A stretch of DNA of 37,573 nt, taken from Candidatus Auribacterota bacterium (GTDB taxonomy: Bacteria > Auribacterota > Tritonobacteria > UBA1439). The stretch is from NCBI GenBank assembly GCA_026392035.1, contig JAPLCX010000037.1, forward strand, positions 1 through 37,573. Direction: 5' to 3'. Made by a program: the position numbers and the translations under genes. Each line of letters begins with the position of its first letter. The first letter of the stretch is position 1. The notes under the pieces are model-generated. The model did no database searches. It was given only the letters and a program-made list of their open reading frames with translations, and was not told where the DNA came from. This document shows positions 1-7,412 of this stretch, piece after piece.

Positions 1-1551
1 CTGTAGTTTTGCACTTTTATAAGACAGAACTCGCTTGAGCCGTTATTCAAAAACGGCTACAGGAACACTTTTATAATGCATCAGCAGGCCAAGAAGCCTG
101 CATTTTGCGCCGAAACGCTATGCGGCAAGTTTCGCGAGCGCTAAAAGCTGCTTGATTTTTCGAGACTTACGGGCCTTGCCCATAAAGATGCTCAAAATTG
201 ATCTTTGAATGCTCTTGGCTCTGAGCTGCTCCTGCATGTCGAGCACCGAGAGGTAGCGCTTGTGCGGGTACCAGGGCACGGCATCCCACAGCTCCGGCTG
301 TCGTTGTGACGATTCTCTCAGACTCCACAATGTCAGCAAACTCAAGGCCGCGCACGTCAGGTTTGCCGAGCGAGAGACCGCCGTTTCTCTTCTGCACTGG
401 TAGTCGCCGAAGCCGAGGTGCTCTTTCATGTCCTTGAACGCCGTCTCCACCGCCCACCGGGCGGCGACAAGGTGAAGGATGAATGCAATGGAGCGGTTGA
501 GGTCAGTGCAGAAGAAATAGCGGGGCCTCTTCGCTCGGGGCCAGTGGACGATGAGCACCTTGATGAGACCATCTGCCGGTTTCCAGACCGCGGTAAACGC
601 GTGAACCCTGATGTCACGCATACGTCCGTAGAGTTTCAGGCGACAGGTGGTGTACGTGACCGACTGGGCGATCTTGGAGAGTTTCTGTAGTCGCGGCCCG
701 TACTTGCGGGGACGCCCCCGCCGGGTCTTCCGAGTCTTCGCCGGGAGCTCATAGAGTGCGGCGTCGCTTCTCAGACGTCCGATGAGAGTGGAGCCTAAAA
801 GCTTAACACATCCCAGCATGAGACGCCGCACGTAGCCGCCGTCGACGACGAGTATCATGCTTCGCTGCAGAGAGTTGCAGATATGGGTGATCATCTGGAC
901 GGCTATTTCAATACGGCTGCGGTGTGTGCGGTCGGCGGGAAGACTCTTGCGCGGGACATAGAGCTTCGTCCACAGAGGAAAACAGAGCCATTTTGAAAAT
1001 AAACTACTCCGGTAAAGAAAACCAAGAGTAACCCAGTTGTGGCCGAAGATGTATTTGGGCTGATCGCCCTTTGCGGTGTGATTGAAATGCAGTCCGCGAC
1101 CGAAAATCTTCGGGCCGGTTTTCCGGACGTTGGTATCGTCAATGGCGAAGATCAGCGGCACATGTGCAGGGAGATAGTGAAGGATCAACGAGAGGATGGA
1201 ACGCGCGAGCTGTTCCACGTCCCAGACATACCGACTCACGAACCTGTGGACGTTACTGAACGAGCGGATGAGCCCACTGAGGCGCACCGCCGTGGTCACG
1301 GTACGCTTTGATCTACTCAACAATGTGCTCGTCAGCATGCTTTTGAAATGCTCGTAGCTGGGAGCGGTGAACACTTCAGAAATGGGATCGATCATCTTGA
1401 CAAATGACTCCGCGAGGTGCCATAGTATCACCGGTTCTTACTCCTTTTGTTTGTGGTGCACCTCCAACGCTATTGAAAGTGTGCCACAACTGAGGGCGTA
1501 AGAACCATTTTTTATTGACACCTCGTATGCTAAATTTCTGCAAAACTACAG
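1..1551 (-). mobile_element. Complete insertion sequence with 13-bp perfect terminal inverted repeats
   Basis: The first 13 bases (CTGTAGTTTTGCA) are the exact reverse complement of bases 1539-1551 (TGCAAAACTACAG). They bracket one transposase gene on the minus strand, so the element is 1551 bp. The window begins at the outer base of the left repeat, so the left flank and any target-site duplication cannot be checked. A short hairpin (AGCCGTT/AACGGCT, about 37-56) lies inside the left end. The size and the single-DDE-gene layout fit the IS701/IS4-like group. The right end abuts the remnant of another transposase-like gene, which this IS appears to interrupt. Confidence 0.93.
118..1431 (-). 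CDS. DDE transposase, IS701/IS4-like
   Basis: This 437-residue protein catalyses cut-and-paste movement of the surrounding IS. Visible RNase-H-fold landmarks are a first acidic site in AIDDTNVRKTG (about residues 96-106), a second in VVDGGY (about 196), and a C-terminal glutamate in RWAVETAFKDMKEHLG followed by GDYQCRRE, typical of the DDE_5/IS701-like group. The start is GTG at 1431, nine bases after a strong GGAG. The frame is open throughout with no internal stop, so the element may be active. It is the only gene in the IS. Family-level naming (IS701 against IS4) is from motif memory and is less certain than the DDE transposase call. Confidence 0.93.
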   Translation of the reverse strand: MILWHLAESFVKMIDPISEVFTAPSYEHFKSMLTSTLLSRSKRTVTTAVRLSGLIRSFSNVHRFVSRYVWDVEQLARSILSLILHYLPAHVPLIFAIDDTNVRKTGPKIFGRGLHFNHTAKGDQPKYIFGHNWVTLGFLYRSSLFSKWLCFPLWTKLYVPRKSLPADRTHRSRIEIAVQMITHICNSLQRSMILVVDGGYVRRLMLGCVKLLGSTLIGRLRSDAALYELPAKTRKTRRGRPRKYGPRLQKLSKIAQSVTYTTCRLKLYGRMRDIRVHAFTAVWKPADGLIKVLIVHWPRAKRPRYFFCTDLNRSIAFILHLVAARWAVETAFKDMKEHLGFGDYQCRRETAVSRSANLTCAALSLLTLWSLRESSQRQPELWDAVPWYPHKRYLSVLDMQEQLRAKSIQRSILSIFMGKARKSRKIKQLLALAKLAA

Positions 1552-1668
1552 TTGTTTATGTATGTTTTGTGACATGCAAGACACTGGAATCTTTGTTTAT
1601 GGTTCGAAGTCTTGCCATACTTTTGAACATGTGAACAGTCACAATGAACGCACCGTTTTTTTTGACAT
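1552..1668 (-). pseudogene. 5' remnant of a second transposase-like gene (zinc-ribbon, InsA-like), cut by the IS
   Basis: On the minus strand, GGAG-ATTTATC-ATG opens a gene at 1668. Read straight, it stops after nine codons because of a run of eight A. With one A fewer the frame reads MSKKRCVHCDC, then KYGKTSNHKQRFQC, then LACHKTYI up to the IS border. This is a CxxC...CxxC zinc ribbon with the KxGKT...KQRFxC pattern of IS1-InsA-like and related transposase N-termini. The rest of the gene should lie beyond the other side of the IS, outside the window. The A8 run is either a decay frameshift or a programmed slippage site; both occur in IS genes. No other gene was seen in 1552-1963. Confidence 0.6.
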
Positions 1669-1677
1669 GATAAATCT

Positions 1678-1703
1678 CCTTTCTTAAACCGGTTTAAGAA
1701 AGG
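1678..1703. promoter_or_regulatory. 26-bp perfect palindrome over the leader and RBS of the interrupted transposase gene
   Basis: The sequence is a perfect dyad centred on CCGG (core CTTAAACCGGTTTAAG, flanked by CCTTT and AAAGG). On the minus strand its downstream arm carries the AGAAAGGAG ribosome binding site used by the gene at 1668. A hairpin in RNA would sequester the RBS, a known way of silencing read-through into transposases. As DNA the AAACCGGTTT core also resembles a LacI-family operator. A weak promoter (TTGTTA at 1738-1733, TATATA at 1713-1708, spacer 19) precedes it on the minus strand. Confidence 0.5.
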
Positions 1704-1791
1704 AAAGTATATAAAATACCCAATTATTTATCTAACAAAGGGTTATGCAATATTTACCAACACGAAAACCAACAATCTATGAGTATTTCAC

Positions 1792-1885
1792 CCATTGCGA
1801 GGAGTCCCGGCGAGCTGGGAAAGCAATCTATTGTATTACAATGAATTGAGAGTGCTTCGTCCCGCTCAGCGGGACTCGCAATGAC
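1792..1885. repeat. Imperfect inverted repeat of the ATTGCGAG...CTCGCAAT type
   Basis: The left end CCATTGCGAGGAGTCCCG is mirrored by CGGGACTCGCAATGAC at the right end. Internal arms (AAAGCAATCT against AGTGCTTCGT) are also roughly complementary, giving a hairpin of about 94 bases with no coding frame. Sequences with these ends recur in many uncultured bacterial genomes (from memory). It sits between the IS remnant and the next gene and looks like a non-autonomous or REP-like element. Confidence 0.65.
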
Positions 1886-1963
1886 AAATTAATTCAAGGC
1901 AATTCCGAGACACGACACTAGCAGCTTAAACGGATCAAACCTCCTGATGGCTGGCTGACCGGT

Positions 1964-2395
1964 TCAGCCTTTGCCGCACGCAGCCTTTATTGCCCTTTCC
2001 AACTCCTCAGGCTCGTCGGAGCCGATGCCGTAGCGCCTGCCGTTCTTCATTCCGAGCTCGACTGCGGCGAGGCCGGAAACGCGGAACAGCCAGCCGCAGG
2101 GCATCCATCTCAAGCCCCAGCCGAAGTACCAGGGATAGCGCACCATTCGGCAGGAGTCTATTGCTGAGAGCGGTATTGTCTTCCTGATGAGGCCGTGACC
2201 GTACCGAACTTTCAGGGCATCATCGCCGATTTCCACGGTGAGGCTGTACATGAGAGCGAGGGCGATGGCAAGGATGAGGCATACGATCAGGGCAACTGTG
2301 TTGTATCCCAATAATGCCATGAGCAGGACGATGATTGCGATTCCTGCGCCCAGCACGAATCGCAATAGATACCCGGGCTGCGCGTGGCGATACAC
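1964..2395 (-). CDS. Small membrane protein with PH-like domain
   Basis: This 143-residue protein of unknown function has two adjacent N-terminal hydrophobic helices (about residues 10-27 and 31-50). A predicted beta-rich domain follows (SLTVEIGDDALKVRYG, KTIPLSAIDSC, GWLFRVSGLAAVEL, GSDEPEELERAI) and resembles bacterial PH-like domains found in membrane proteins. The frame begins at GTG 2395, but the strong GGAGG lies 19 bases upstream, which is too far; translation may start at a non-standard codon nearer the site. It is the last gene of the minus-strand run apgM-rnhB-archease and is separated from archease by about 90 bp. No role beyond a membrane-anchored domain can be assigned. Confidence 0.75.
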   Translation of the reverse strand: MYRHAQPGYLLRFVLGAGIAIIVLLMALLGYNTVALIVCLILAIALALMYSLTVEIGDDALKVRYGHGLIRKTIPLSAIDSCRMVRYPWYFGWGLRWMPCGWLFRVSGLAAVELGMKNGRRYGIGSDEPEELERAIKAACGKG

Positions 2396-2484
2396 TATAC
2401 TCGTTATATCATCACCTCCCTACTTGGTTACCTCATTACGCTGATTAGCCTGCAACTAGAAACTAATGACTAGCGACTGCTTTT

Positions 2485-2913
2485 TTACATGTCCAAAACG
2501 CAGCGGACCGTCCACCACCCGCCCTTCTGCTCGACCTTTAGCCCCTGATAGGATGCCGCTTTGACCTCGTGGCCGAGTCCCGCGCCTACCCGTTCCGGTT
2601 TCACGCCGCTCGCCGCCGCCGTGAGCGCGTAGCCGCCGTGAGTCGCCCGGGTGATCCCGTGCACACGGCAGTCGATAAAGATGAGAGTGTGGAGGCCCTG
2701 CTGGGCCAGCAGCTCGTTGAGGAACTCCACGAGGAGTTCCTCATGCGTGGCCGCTCTTGCTTCAATCTCGATGGATTTTTCCGGTGCGGCAGCCCTCGCA
2801 TTGACCATCAGGCCGATCATGGCCCTGGCGGCCTCAGCGAAGGCCTCTTCCAGTGTCGGCCCGGTCGCCTCTATCGCCGCGTCGCCAATGTGCTCGAGAT
2901 ATCTGTATGACAT
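2485..2913 (-). CDS. Archease
   Basis: Archease is a small protein of about 140 residues. In characterised systems it activates the RNA ligase RtcB by helping its guanylylation and metal loading, so it acts in RNA repair or tRNA splicing. This 142-residue protein shows the family pattern: YRYLEHIGDAAIEATGPT at the N-terminus with an Asp in the metal-site position, EEAFAEAARAMIGLM, then HEELLVEFLNELL, and a C-terminal beta region with KAASYQGLKVEQ and WTVRCVLDM. No rtcB lies in the window. The AGGG of its ribosome binding site comes from the interspersed repeat at 2915-3052 (TTTAGGGTTTATATG). It lies downstream of rnhB on the same strand. Confidence 0.9.
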   Translation of the reverse strand: MSYRYLEHIGDAAIEATGPTLEEAFAEAARAMIGLMVNARAAAPEKSIEIEARAATHEELLVEFLNELLAQQGLHTLIFIDCRVHGITRATHGGYALTAAASGVKPERVGAGLGHEVKAASYQGLKVEQKGGWWTVRCVLDM

Positions 2914-2914
2914 A

Positions 2915-3052
2915 TAAACCCTAAATCCTAAACTCTAAATAAATCCGTAATTCCAAACAAATCCAAAACTCAAAATGGTGGAAATAATATTTTGCATTTT
3001 TGGAATTTGTGTTTTGAGTTTGTTTAGGGTTTAGAGTTTGGTGTTTCGAGTT
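2915..3052. repeat. AAACCCTAAA/TTTAGGGTTTA interspersed inverted repeat, copy 1
   Basis: This is a low-complexity inverted repeat built of ACTCTAAAT, AAACAAATCC and AAACTCAAAA units on the left, and GGAATTTG, GTTTTGAG and TTTAGGGTTTAG units on the right. It forms a long imperfect hairpin between rnhB and archease. The last codons of rnhB are encoded in its right arm, and the archease RBS in its left arm. Copies 2 and 3 lie at 7262-7412 and 15027-15155. Confidence 0.75.
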
Positions 3053-3848
3053 TCACGTTGGTACGAGCCCCGGTGGAGCTCCTCCAATCAAACGAGCGTC
3101 GGTGGATGTCGCAGGGGCCGTGTTCGTGGAGGGCGTGGATATGCTCGGCGGTGCCGTATCCCTTGTGGCGCGCAAAACCGTACTGGGGGTATTGTCTGTC
3201 GTAGAGGAGCATGAGGTTGTCACGGTACACCTTCGCCACGATGGATGCGGCGGCGATGGAGAATATCTTCCCATCGCCTCCCGCGATCGCCTCCTGGGGG
3301 ATGCCGATTCCCGGTATCGTCCTTGCGTCAACCAGCACGTGCTGGACCTTCATCTTCAGATCGAGGATGGCGAGCCGCATCGCCTCGAGCGTCGCCCTGT
3401 AGATGTTGATCCGGTCTATCTCTCCCACGTCAACCAACCCGATCCCCACGCTGAGCGCTTCTCTCCTGATCGCTCCATCCAACTGTACCCTGCGGTCGTG
3501 ACTGAGTTCCTTGGAATCCCTGATGCCTTCGAGGAAGGTGCGGCGAGGAAAGACCACGGCCGCCGCGACCACCGGCCCGGCGAATGGTCCGACTCCGACC
3601 TCATCCACGCCGGCGATGTAGCTCACCCCCCGCTCCCACAGTGATTGCTCATGGGCGAGCAGCGCGGCGAGGCGGCTCCTCTCGCGCTCGCGCTTTGCGG
3701 TTCGCTTTTTCAAGACAGAGGCAATCCGCCGCACCCCCGCGCGAGGATCGGTTTCGAGGAGGGCGATCTCACCGCTGGCGGGCGTCTCCCCTCCGCGGAG
3801 AAACCGGATCTCGATTTCCCTCACCGTAAGCTGTAGCTGGTCTCTCAT
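3024..3848 (-). CDS. rnhB: Ribonuclease HII
   Basis: RNase HII cleaves RNA in RNA-DNA hybrids and removes single ribonucleotides from DNA. The frame is open further upstream, but ATG at 3848 is preferred: it follows an AGGA and gives a 32-bp gap after apgM. The 274-residue product has an extra N-terminal region of about 75 residues, then YIAGVDEVG with catalytic Asp82 and Glu83, DSKELS, DRINIYRATLEAM, VLVDA, the AAASIVAKVYRD helix and the YGFARHKGYGT motif. The usual GRG after the catalytic pair is GVG here (residues 85-87). The last residues (about LETPNSKP) are encoded by the interspersed repeat, so the true ancestral end was probably near SFDW. Confidence 0.93.
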   Translation of the reverse strand: MRDQLQLTVREIEIRFLRGGETPASGEIALLETDPRAGVRRIASVLKKRTAKRERERSRLAALLAHEQSLWERGVSYIAGVDEVGVGPFAGPVVAAAVVFPRRTFLEGIRDSKELSHDRRVQLDGAIRREALSVGIGLVDVGEIDRINIYRATLEAMRLAILDLKMKVQHVLVDARTIPGIGIPQEAIAGGDGKIFSIAAASIVAKVYRDNLMLLYDRQYPQYGFARHKGYGTAEHIHALHEHGPCDIHRRSFDWRSSTGARTNVKLETPNSKP

Positions 3849-3880
3849 AATCCTGCAGTTCCAGATGCTCCGTGCTGACC

Positions 3881-5098
3881 TCACGCCCCGAATTTGGTCA
3901 GCTTCCGCGCGTGCGCGAGCAGAATCGGCATGAGGTCGGTCGATGGCCTCAAGCCCAGTGCGCCGGACGCGCAACTCTTTTCCGTTAAGCGCGCCCCGCT
4001 GCTCACGCGGCAGTAGGGAGAATGCAGGAGGAGCGGCACGGGGTGCCAGCTGTGCATCGCGAGGGCGCACGGTGTCGAGTGGTCGGCGGTGATGGCGAGG
4101 ACATCAGGTTTGAGTGTGAGCAGTTCGGGAACGATGCCGTCCAGCTCCTCGATCGCCTCCACCTTCGCCGGGAAGTTGCCGTCCTCTCCCTTGGTGTCGG
4201 TCTTCTTGTAGTGCAGGTAGAAGAAATCATAACCGGCGAAGTTGTCGGCGAGCATCCTGAGATCCTCAGCGGTGCTCCCCGTGTGCGGGGCGACCGTCAT
4301 CCCCACGAGACGTGCGAGGCCGCGGTACATCGGGTACTGCGCCACGGCGAACGCATTCACGCCGTATCTCTCCGCCATCGTCGGGAGGGGTTCATATTTG
4401 GCGAAGCCGCGAAGGAGCACCATGTTTCCCCGTTTCTCTCCGTTGAGGATTGCGGCGGCCTGGGTGATGAGGTTATTAAACAGCGCTGCCGTTTTTTCGG
4501 CCTCTTTGGTAAACGCGCGCGCGAGGAGGGCGGGCACTCCGAGTTCTTGCGGATCCGTGTCGTGGATATCGCCCGAGAGCCCGTCGCCGCGGAGCACGAT
4601 GAGCCCCCGGTACTCCTTCACGGTTTCGATGAAGACATCAACGCCCTTTAGCGGCCTGATCCCCTCGCGCAGCTTCTTCACGAGGCGCTGGTTCTCTTCG
4701 GTGCTGAGGCGGCCCGCCCGGCGGTCCACGAGCTTCCCGTTATTGTCCACCGTGGCGAAATTGAAGCGCGCGGCGACATCCCTACCGGTAAGGCGGAAAT
4801 CAATTCCCAATCCTTCGAGCACGCCCCGGCCGATATTGTATTTGATGGGATCGTAGCCGAAGAGCGCGAGGTGCGCCGGCCCGCTGCCCGGCGTGATTCC
4901 GGGCCCCACGGGCTCCAGGAGGCCGCACGAGGATATGCGTGCGAGGGCGTCCAGGTTGGGTGTGCGCGCCGCCTCGAGCTCCGTCGGCCCGCCCGGCTCC
5001 ATCGGCAGCCCGCCGAGGCCGTCGGCGACGACCAGCAGTATTTTGCGCGCGCTTTTTTCCTGCAGTCCCTTTATCACTTCTATCAGTTCCTCGCCCAT
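3881..5098 (-). CDS. apgM: 2,3-bisphosphoglycerate-independent phosphoglycerate mutase, archaeal type
   Basis: This enzyme interconverts 3- and 2-phosphoglycerate in glycolysis and gluconeogenesis. It belongs to the alkaline-phosphatase superfamily and uses two metal ions. The roughly 405-residue length and motifs fit ApgM: LLVVADGLGG with the metal-binding Asp at the N-terminus, TPNLDALA, GITPGSGPAHLALFGYDP containing the phosphorylated Ser, LRGDGLSGDIHDTDP, then FFYLHYKKTDTKGEDGN and AITADHSTPC with the C-terminal metal residues. ATG at 5098 is chosen over 5104 because AAGGAG is seven bases from it and only one or two from the other. It heads the minus-strand run with rnhB 32 bp downstream. 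It pairs functionally with pckG, transcribed divergently next to it, since both work in gluconeogenesis. Confidence 0.93.
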   Translation of the reverse strand: MGEELIEVIKGLQEKSARKILLVVADGLGGLPMEPGGPTELEAARTPNLDALARISSCGLLEPVGPGITPGSGPAHLALFGYDPIKYNIGRGVLEGLGIDFRLTGRDVAARFNFATVDNNGKLVDRRAGRLSTEENQRLVKKLREGIRPLKGVDVFIETVKEYRGLIVLRGDGLSGDIHDTDPQELGVPALLARAFTKEAEKTAALFNNLITQAAAILNGEKRGNMVLLRGFAKYEPLPTMAERYGVNAFAVAQYPMYRGLARLVGMTVAPHTGSTAEDLRMLADNFAGYDFFYLHYKKTDTKGEDGNFPAKVEAIEELDGIVPELLTLKPDVLAITADHSTPCALAMHSWHPVPLLLHSPYCRVSSGARLTEKSCASGALGLRPSTDLMPILLAHARKLTKFGA

Positions 5099-5219
5099 TC
5101 GCATTCTCCTTGCGGAAGTGTATGTTGAATTCTAACATATTCTTTCTTAAACCGTAAACATGTTCTGTGATTAGGTGACACAACATGTGGCGGCTCTTGC
5201 CAAATCCGCACAATATATC

Positions 5220-5247
5220 TGTAGCCGACACTTAAGTGTCGGCTACA
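5220..5247. repeat. 28-bp perfect palindrome centred on CTTAAG
   Basis: Each arm reads TGTAGCCGACACTT, giving a perfect dyad with an AAG/CTT centre. The same architecture (GTAGC...CTTAAG...GCTAC) occurs at 19985-20010, and a half-site AGTGTCGGCTAC lies near 20040. It sits between the divergent apgM and pckG genes, upstream of the pckG promoter. A short dispersed palindrome is more likely than a dedicated operator. Confidence 0.8.
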
Positions 5248-5305
5248 GGGTATTGGGGATTTACAAGCGCTTCACTGAGCGGTTACCGGGAAAAGGATAT
5301 AGTGC

Positions 5306-5334
5306 TTGCATCAAAATACCGATTTTTTTATACT
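5306..5334 (+). promoter_or_regulatory. Sigma70-type promoter of pckG
   Basis: TTGCAT at 5306-5311 and TATACT at 5329-5334 are separated by exactly 17 bp and include a T-rich stretch. The start of transcription would fall near 5341, about 50 bases before the pckG start codon. Confidence 0.6.
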
Positions 5335-5389
5335 ACCGCTCCATACGGATATGCCGCGTGCGGAAGGGCTAGGGATGAAAGAGGTAACA

Positions 5390-7246
5390 ATGCTTAGAAA
5401 GATTGTGGGTGAGGAAGATTTCAAGAAGCTCGCGAAGATTGATAACCCGCCCCTCCATGAATTCCTCGCCTGGTGCGTGGAGCTTTGCAACCCGGCAACA
5501 ATTTTCGTATGTGCGGATGAACCTGAAGATATTCGTTACCTCCGCGAGTCGGCGGTGAGAAATAGTGAAGAGACGCCTCTCGCGCGCAAGGGCCATACCT
5601 TCCACTTCGACAACTACAACGACCAGGGGAGAGACAAGAAGAACACGGGAATTCTTGTCCCCGCGGGAGTGAGCCTCGGCGAGGCGATTGAGACCAAGCC
5701 GCGCGATATGGCCCTGAAGGATATCCACGATATTCTCAGGAACATCATGCAGGGCAAAGAGGCATACGTCTGCTTCTTCACCCTGGGCCCGCCCGATTCC
5801 GTTTTTTCCATCCCCTGCGTGCAGATCACCGACTCGAGCTACGTCGCCCACAGCGAGACCATTCTCTACAGGCCGGGATACCGAGAATTTATACGGCAGG
5901 GGCCGAAGGCGCGGTTCTTCAAGTTCCTGCATTCTCAGGGCGAACTCGACGAGCGCAAGACCTGCAAGAATCTCGATATGCGGCGCATCTATATAGATAT
6001 CATGGATGACATCGTTTACAGCGTGAACACACAGTACGGCGGCAACACGATCGGGCTCAAGAAGCTGGCGATGCGCCTCGCAATCCACAGGGGATCGAGA
6101 GAGGGATGGCTTACGGAACATATGCTCATCATGGGGGTTCATGGACCGAAGAAGCGCACGACATATTTCCTCGGGGCCTTCCCGTCGCTCTGCGGCAAGA
6201 CATCCACCGCCATGCTCGAGGGAGAGTCGATTGTCGGCGACGATATCGCCTATCTTCGGAAAAAGGATGGCGAGGTGCGCGCGGTCAACGTGGAGAAGGG
6301 AATGTTCGGCATCATCCAGAGCGTGAACTCCAAGGACGACCCGAGCCAGTGGGACGCGCTGCATTCCCCGGGAGAGGTCATATTTTCCAATGTGCTCGTC
6401 ACCCCTGAAAAAGGGGTGTGCTGGATCGGGAAAGATGGGGAAGTTCCTCCCCGCGGGATGAATCACTCCGGCGAGTGGTGGATCGGAAAGAAGGATGCTG
6501 CGGGGAAGGAAATCCCGCCCTCACACCCGAACGCACGATTCACTCTCTCGCTGGAGACACTTGGTAATGTTGACCCGGCGCTGCACGACCCTGAGGGTGT
6601 CACGGTAGGCGCGATCGTGTACGGCGGCCGGGATTCTGACACCTCCGTCCCTGTGGAAGAGTCGTTCGACTGGGCGCACGGGATTATCACCAAGGGCGCC
6701 GCGCTCGAGTCGGAGACCACCGCCGCGACGCTCGGGAAGGAAGGAGTGCGCGAGTTCAATCCGATGTCAAATCTGGATTTCCTCTCCATCCAGATCGGAA
6801 AATATATCCGGACAAACCTCGACTTCAGCTCCGGCCTGAAAACCCCTCCCCAAATCTTCTCCGTGAACTATTTCATCAAGGGGAAGGACGGTAAGTTCCT
6901 CAACAAGAAGACGGACAAGAGGGTCTGGTACAAGTGGATGGAGCTGCGCGTGCACGGTGACGTCGAGGCGATCCGCACGCCCACCGGCCTGATCCCGAGA
7001 TATGAGGATCTGGAGAAGCTGTTTGCGCAGGTGCTCAAAGAAGGGTATGCCGGAAAGGACTACATGGCGCAGTTTACCGTGCGGATTCCTGAGAATCTCG
7101 CCAAGATCGACCGGATAGAAGAGATTTACAGGACGGTGGTGCAGGACACGCCCGAGATTCTGTTCACTGTATTGGAAGAGCAAAAGGAAAGATTAATCCA
7201 GGCGCGAAAAAAGTTCGGAGAGTATATCACGCCAGATAAATTTTAA
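5390..7246 (+). CDS. pckG: Phosphoenolpyruvate carboxykinase (GTP)
   Basis: This enzyme converts oxaloacetate and GTP to phosphoenolpyruvate, CO2 and GDP, the entry step of gluconeogenesis (or the reverse, CO2-fixing, direction in some anaerobes). The 618-residue length matches the GTP family. Landmarks are YGGNTIGLKKLAMRLA (substrate loop), the P-loop FPSLCGKTS at about residues 264-272 with the reactive Cys, GDDIAYL (metal Asp), VNVEKGMFGI and PRGMNHSGEWW. The frame is open from 5306, but ATG 5390 follows AGAGG by five bases and fits the family start. It is monocistronic with a good promoter at 5306-5334 and is convergent with the adenosyltransferase gene. Confidence 0.95.
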   Translation: MLRKIVGEEDFKKLAKIDNPPLHEFLAWCVELCNPATIFVCADEPEDIRYLRESAVRNSEETPLARKGHTFHFDNYNDQGRDKKNTGILVPAGVSLGEAIETKPRDMALKDIHDILRNIMQGKEAYVCFFTLGPPDSVFSIPCVQITDSSYVAHSETILYRPGYREFIRQGPKARFFKFLHSQGELDERKTCKNLDMRRIYIDIMDDIVYSVNTQYGGNTIGLKKLAMRLAIHRGSREGWLTEHMLIMGVHGPKKRTTYFLGAFPSLCGKTSTAMLEGESIVGDDIAYLRKKDGEVRAVNVEKGMFGIIQSVNSKDDPSQWDALHSPGEVIFSNVLVTPEKGVCWIGKDGEVPPRGMNHSGEWWIGKKDAAGKEIPPSHPNARFTLSLETLGNVDPALHDPEGVTVGAIVYGGRDSDTSVPVEESFDWAHGIITKGAALESETTAATLGKEGVREFNPMSNLDFLSIQIGKYIRTNLDFSSGLKTPPQIFSVNYFIKGKDGKFLNKKTDKRVWYKWMELRVHGDVEAIRTPTGLIPRYEDLEKLFAQVLKEGYAGKDYMAQFTVRIPENLAKIDRIEEIYRTVVQDTPEILFTVLEEQKERLIQARKKFGEYITPDKF

Positions 7247-7261
7247 TCGTACTGTGTCACT

Positions 7262-7412
7262 CCCCTGGCCTTAGGTTTAAAAACCAGACTTCAAATTTCA
7301 AAACAAATCCCAGATCTAAATCTCCAACGCACAAGACTCCTATGTCATTTTCGGTTTTTGCTGGATTTTGTATTTTGAATGTGGGATTTGTTTGGGATTT
7401 TGGATTTGGGAT
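7262..7412. repeat. AAACAAATCC/GGATTTGTTT interspersed inverted repeat, copy 2
   Basis: The left arm holds ACTTCAAATTTCAAAACA and AAATCCCAGATCTAAATC. The right arm holds GGATTTTGTATTTTGAATG, GGGATTTGTTTGGGATTTT and GGATTTGGGATTT. The arms pair into a long imperfect hairpin between the convergent 3' ends of pckG and the adenosyltransferase gene, where it could serve as a bidirectional terminator-like structure. It belongs to the same family as 2915-3052 and 15027-15155. Confidence 0.7.

Noticed and set aside
5369-6466. Long minus-strand open frame (365 codons) opposite pckG
   Set aside because: It is antisense to a gene with complete PEP carboxykinase motifs, has no recognisable domain, and reflects third-position GC bias.
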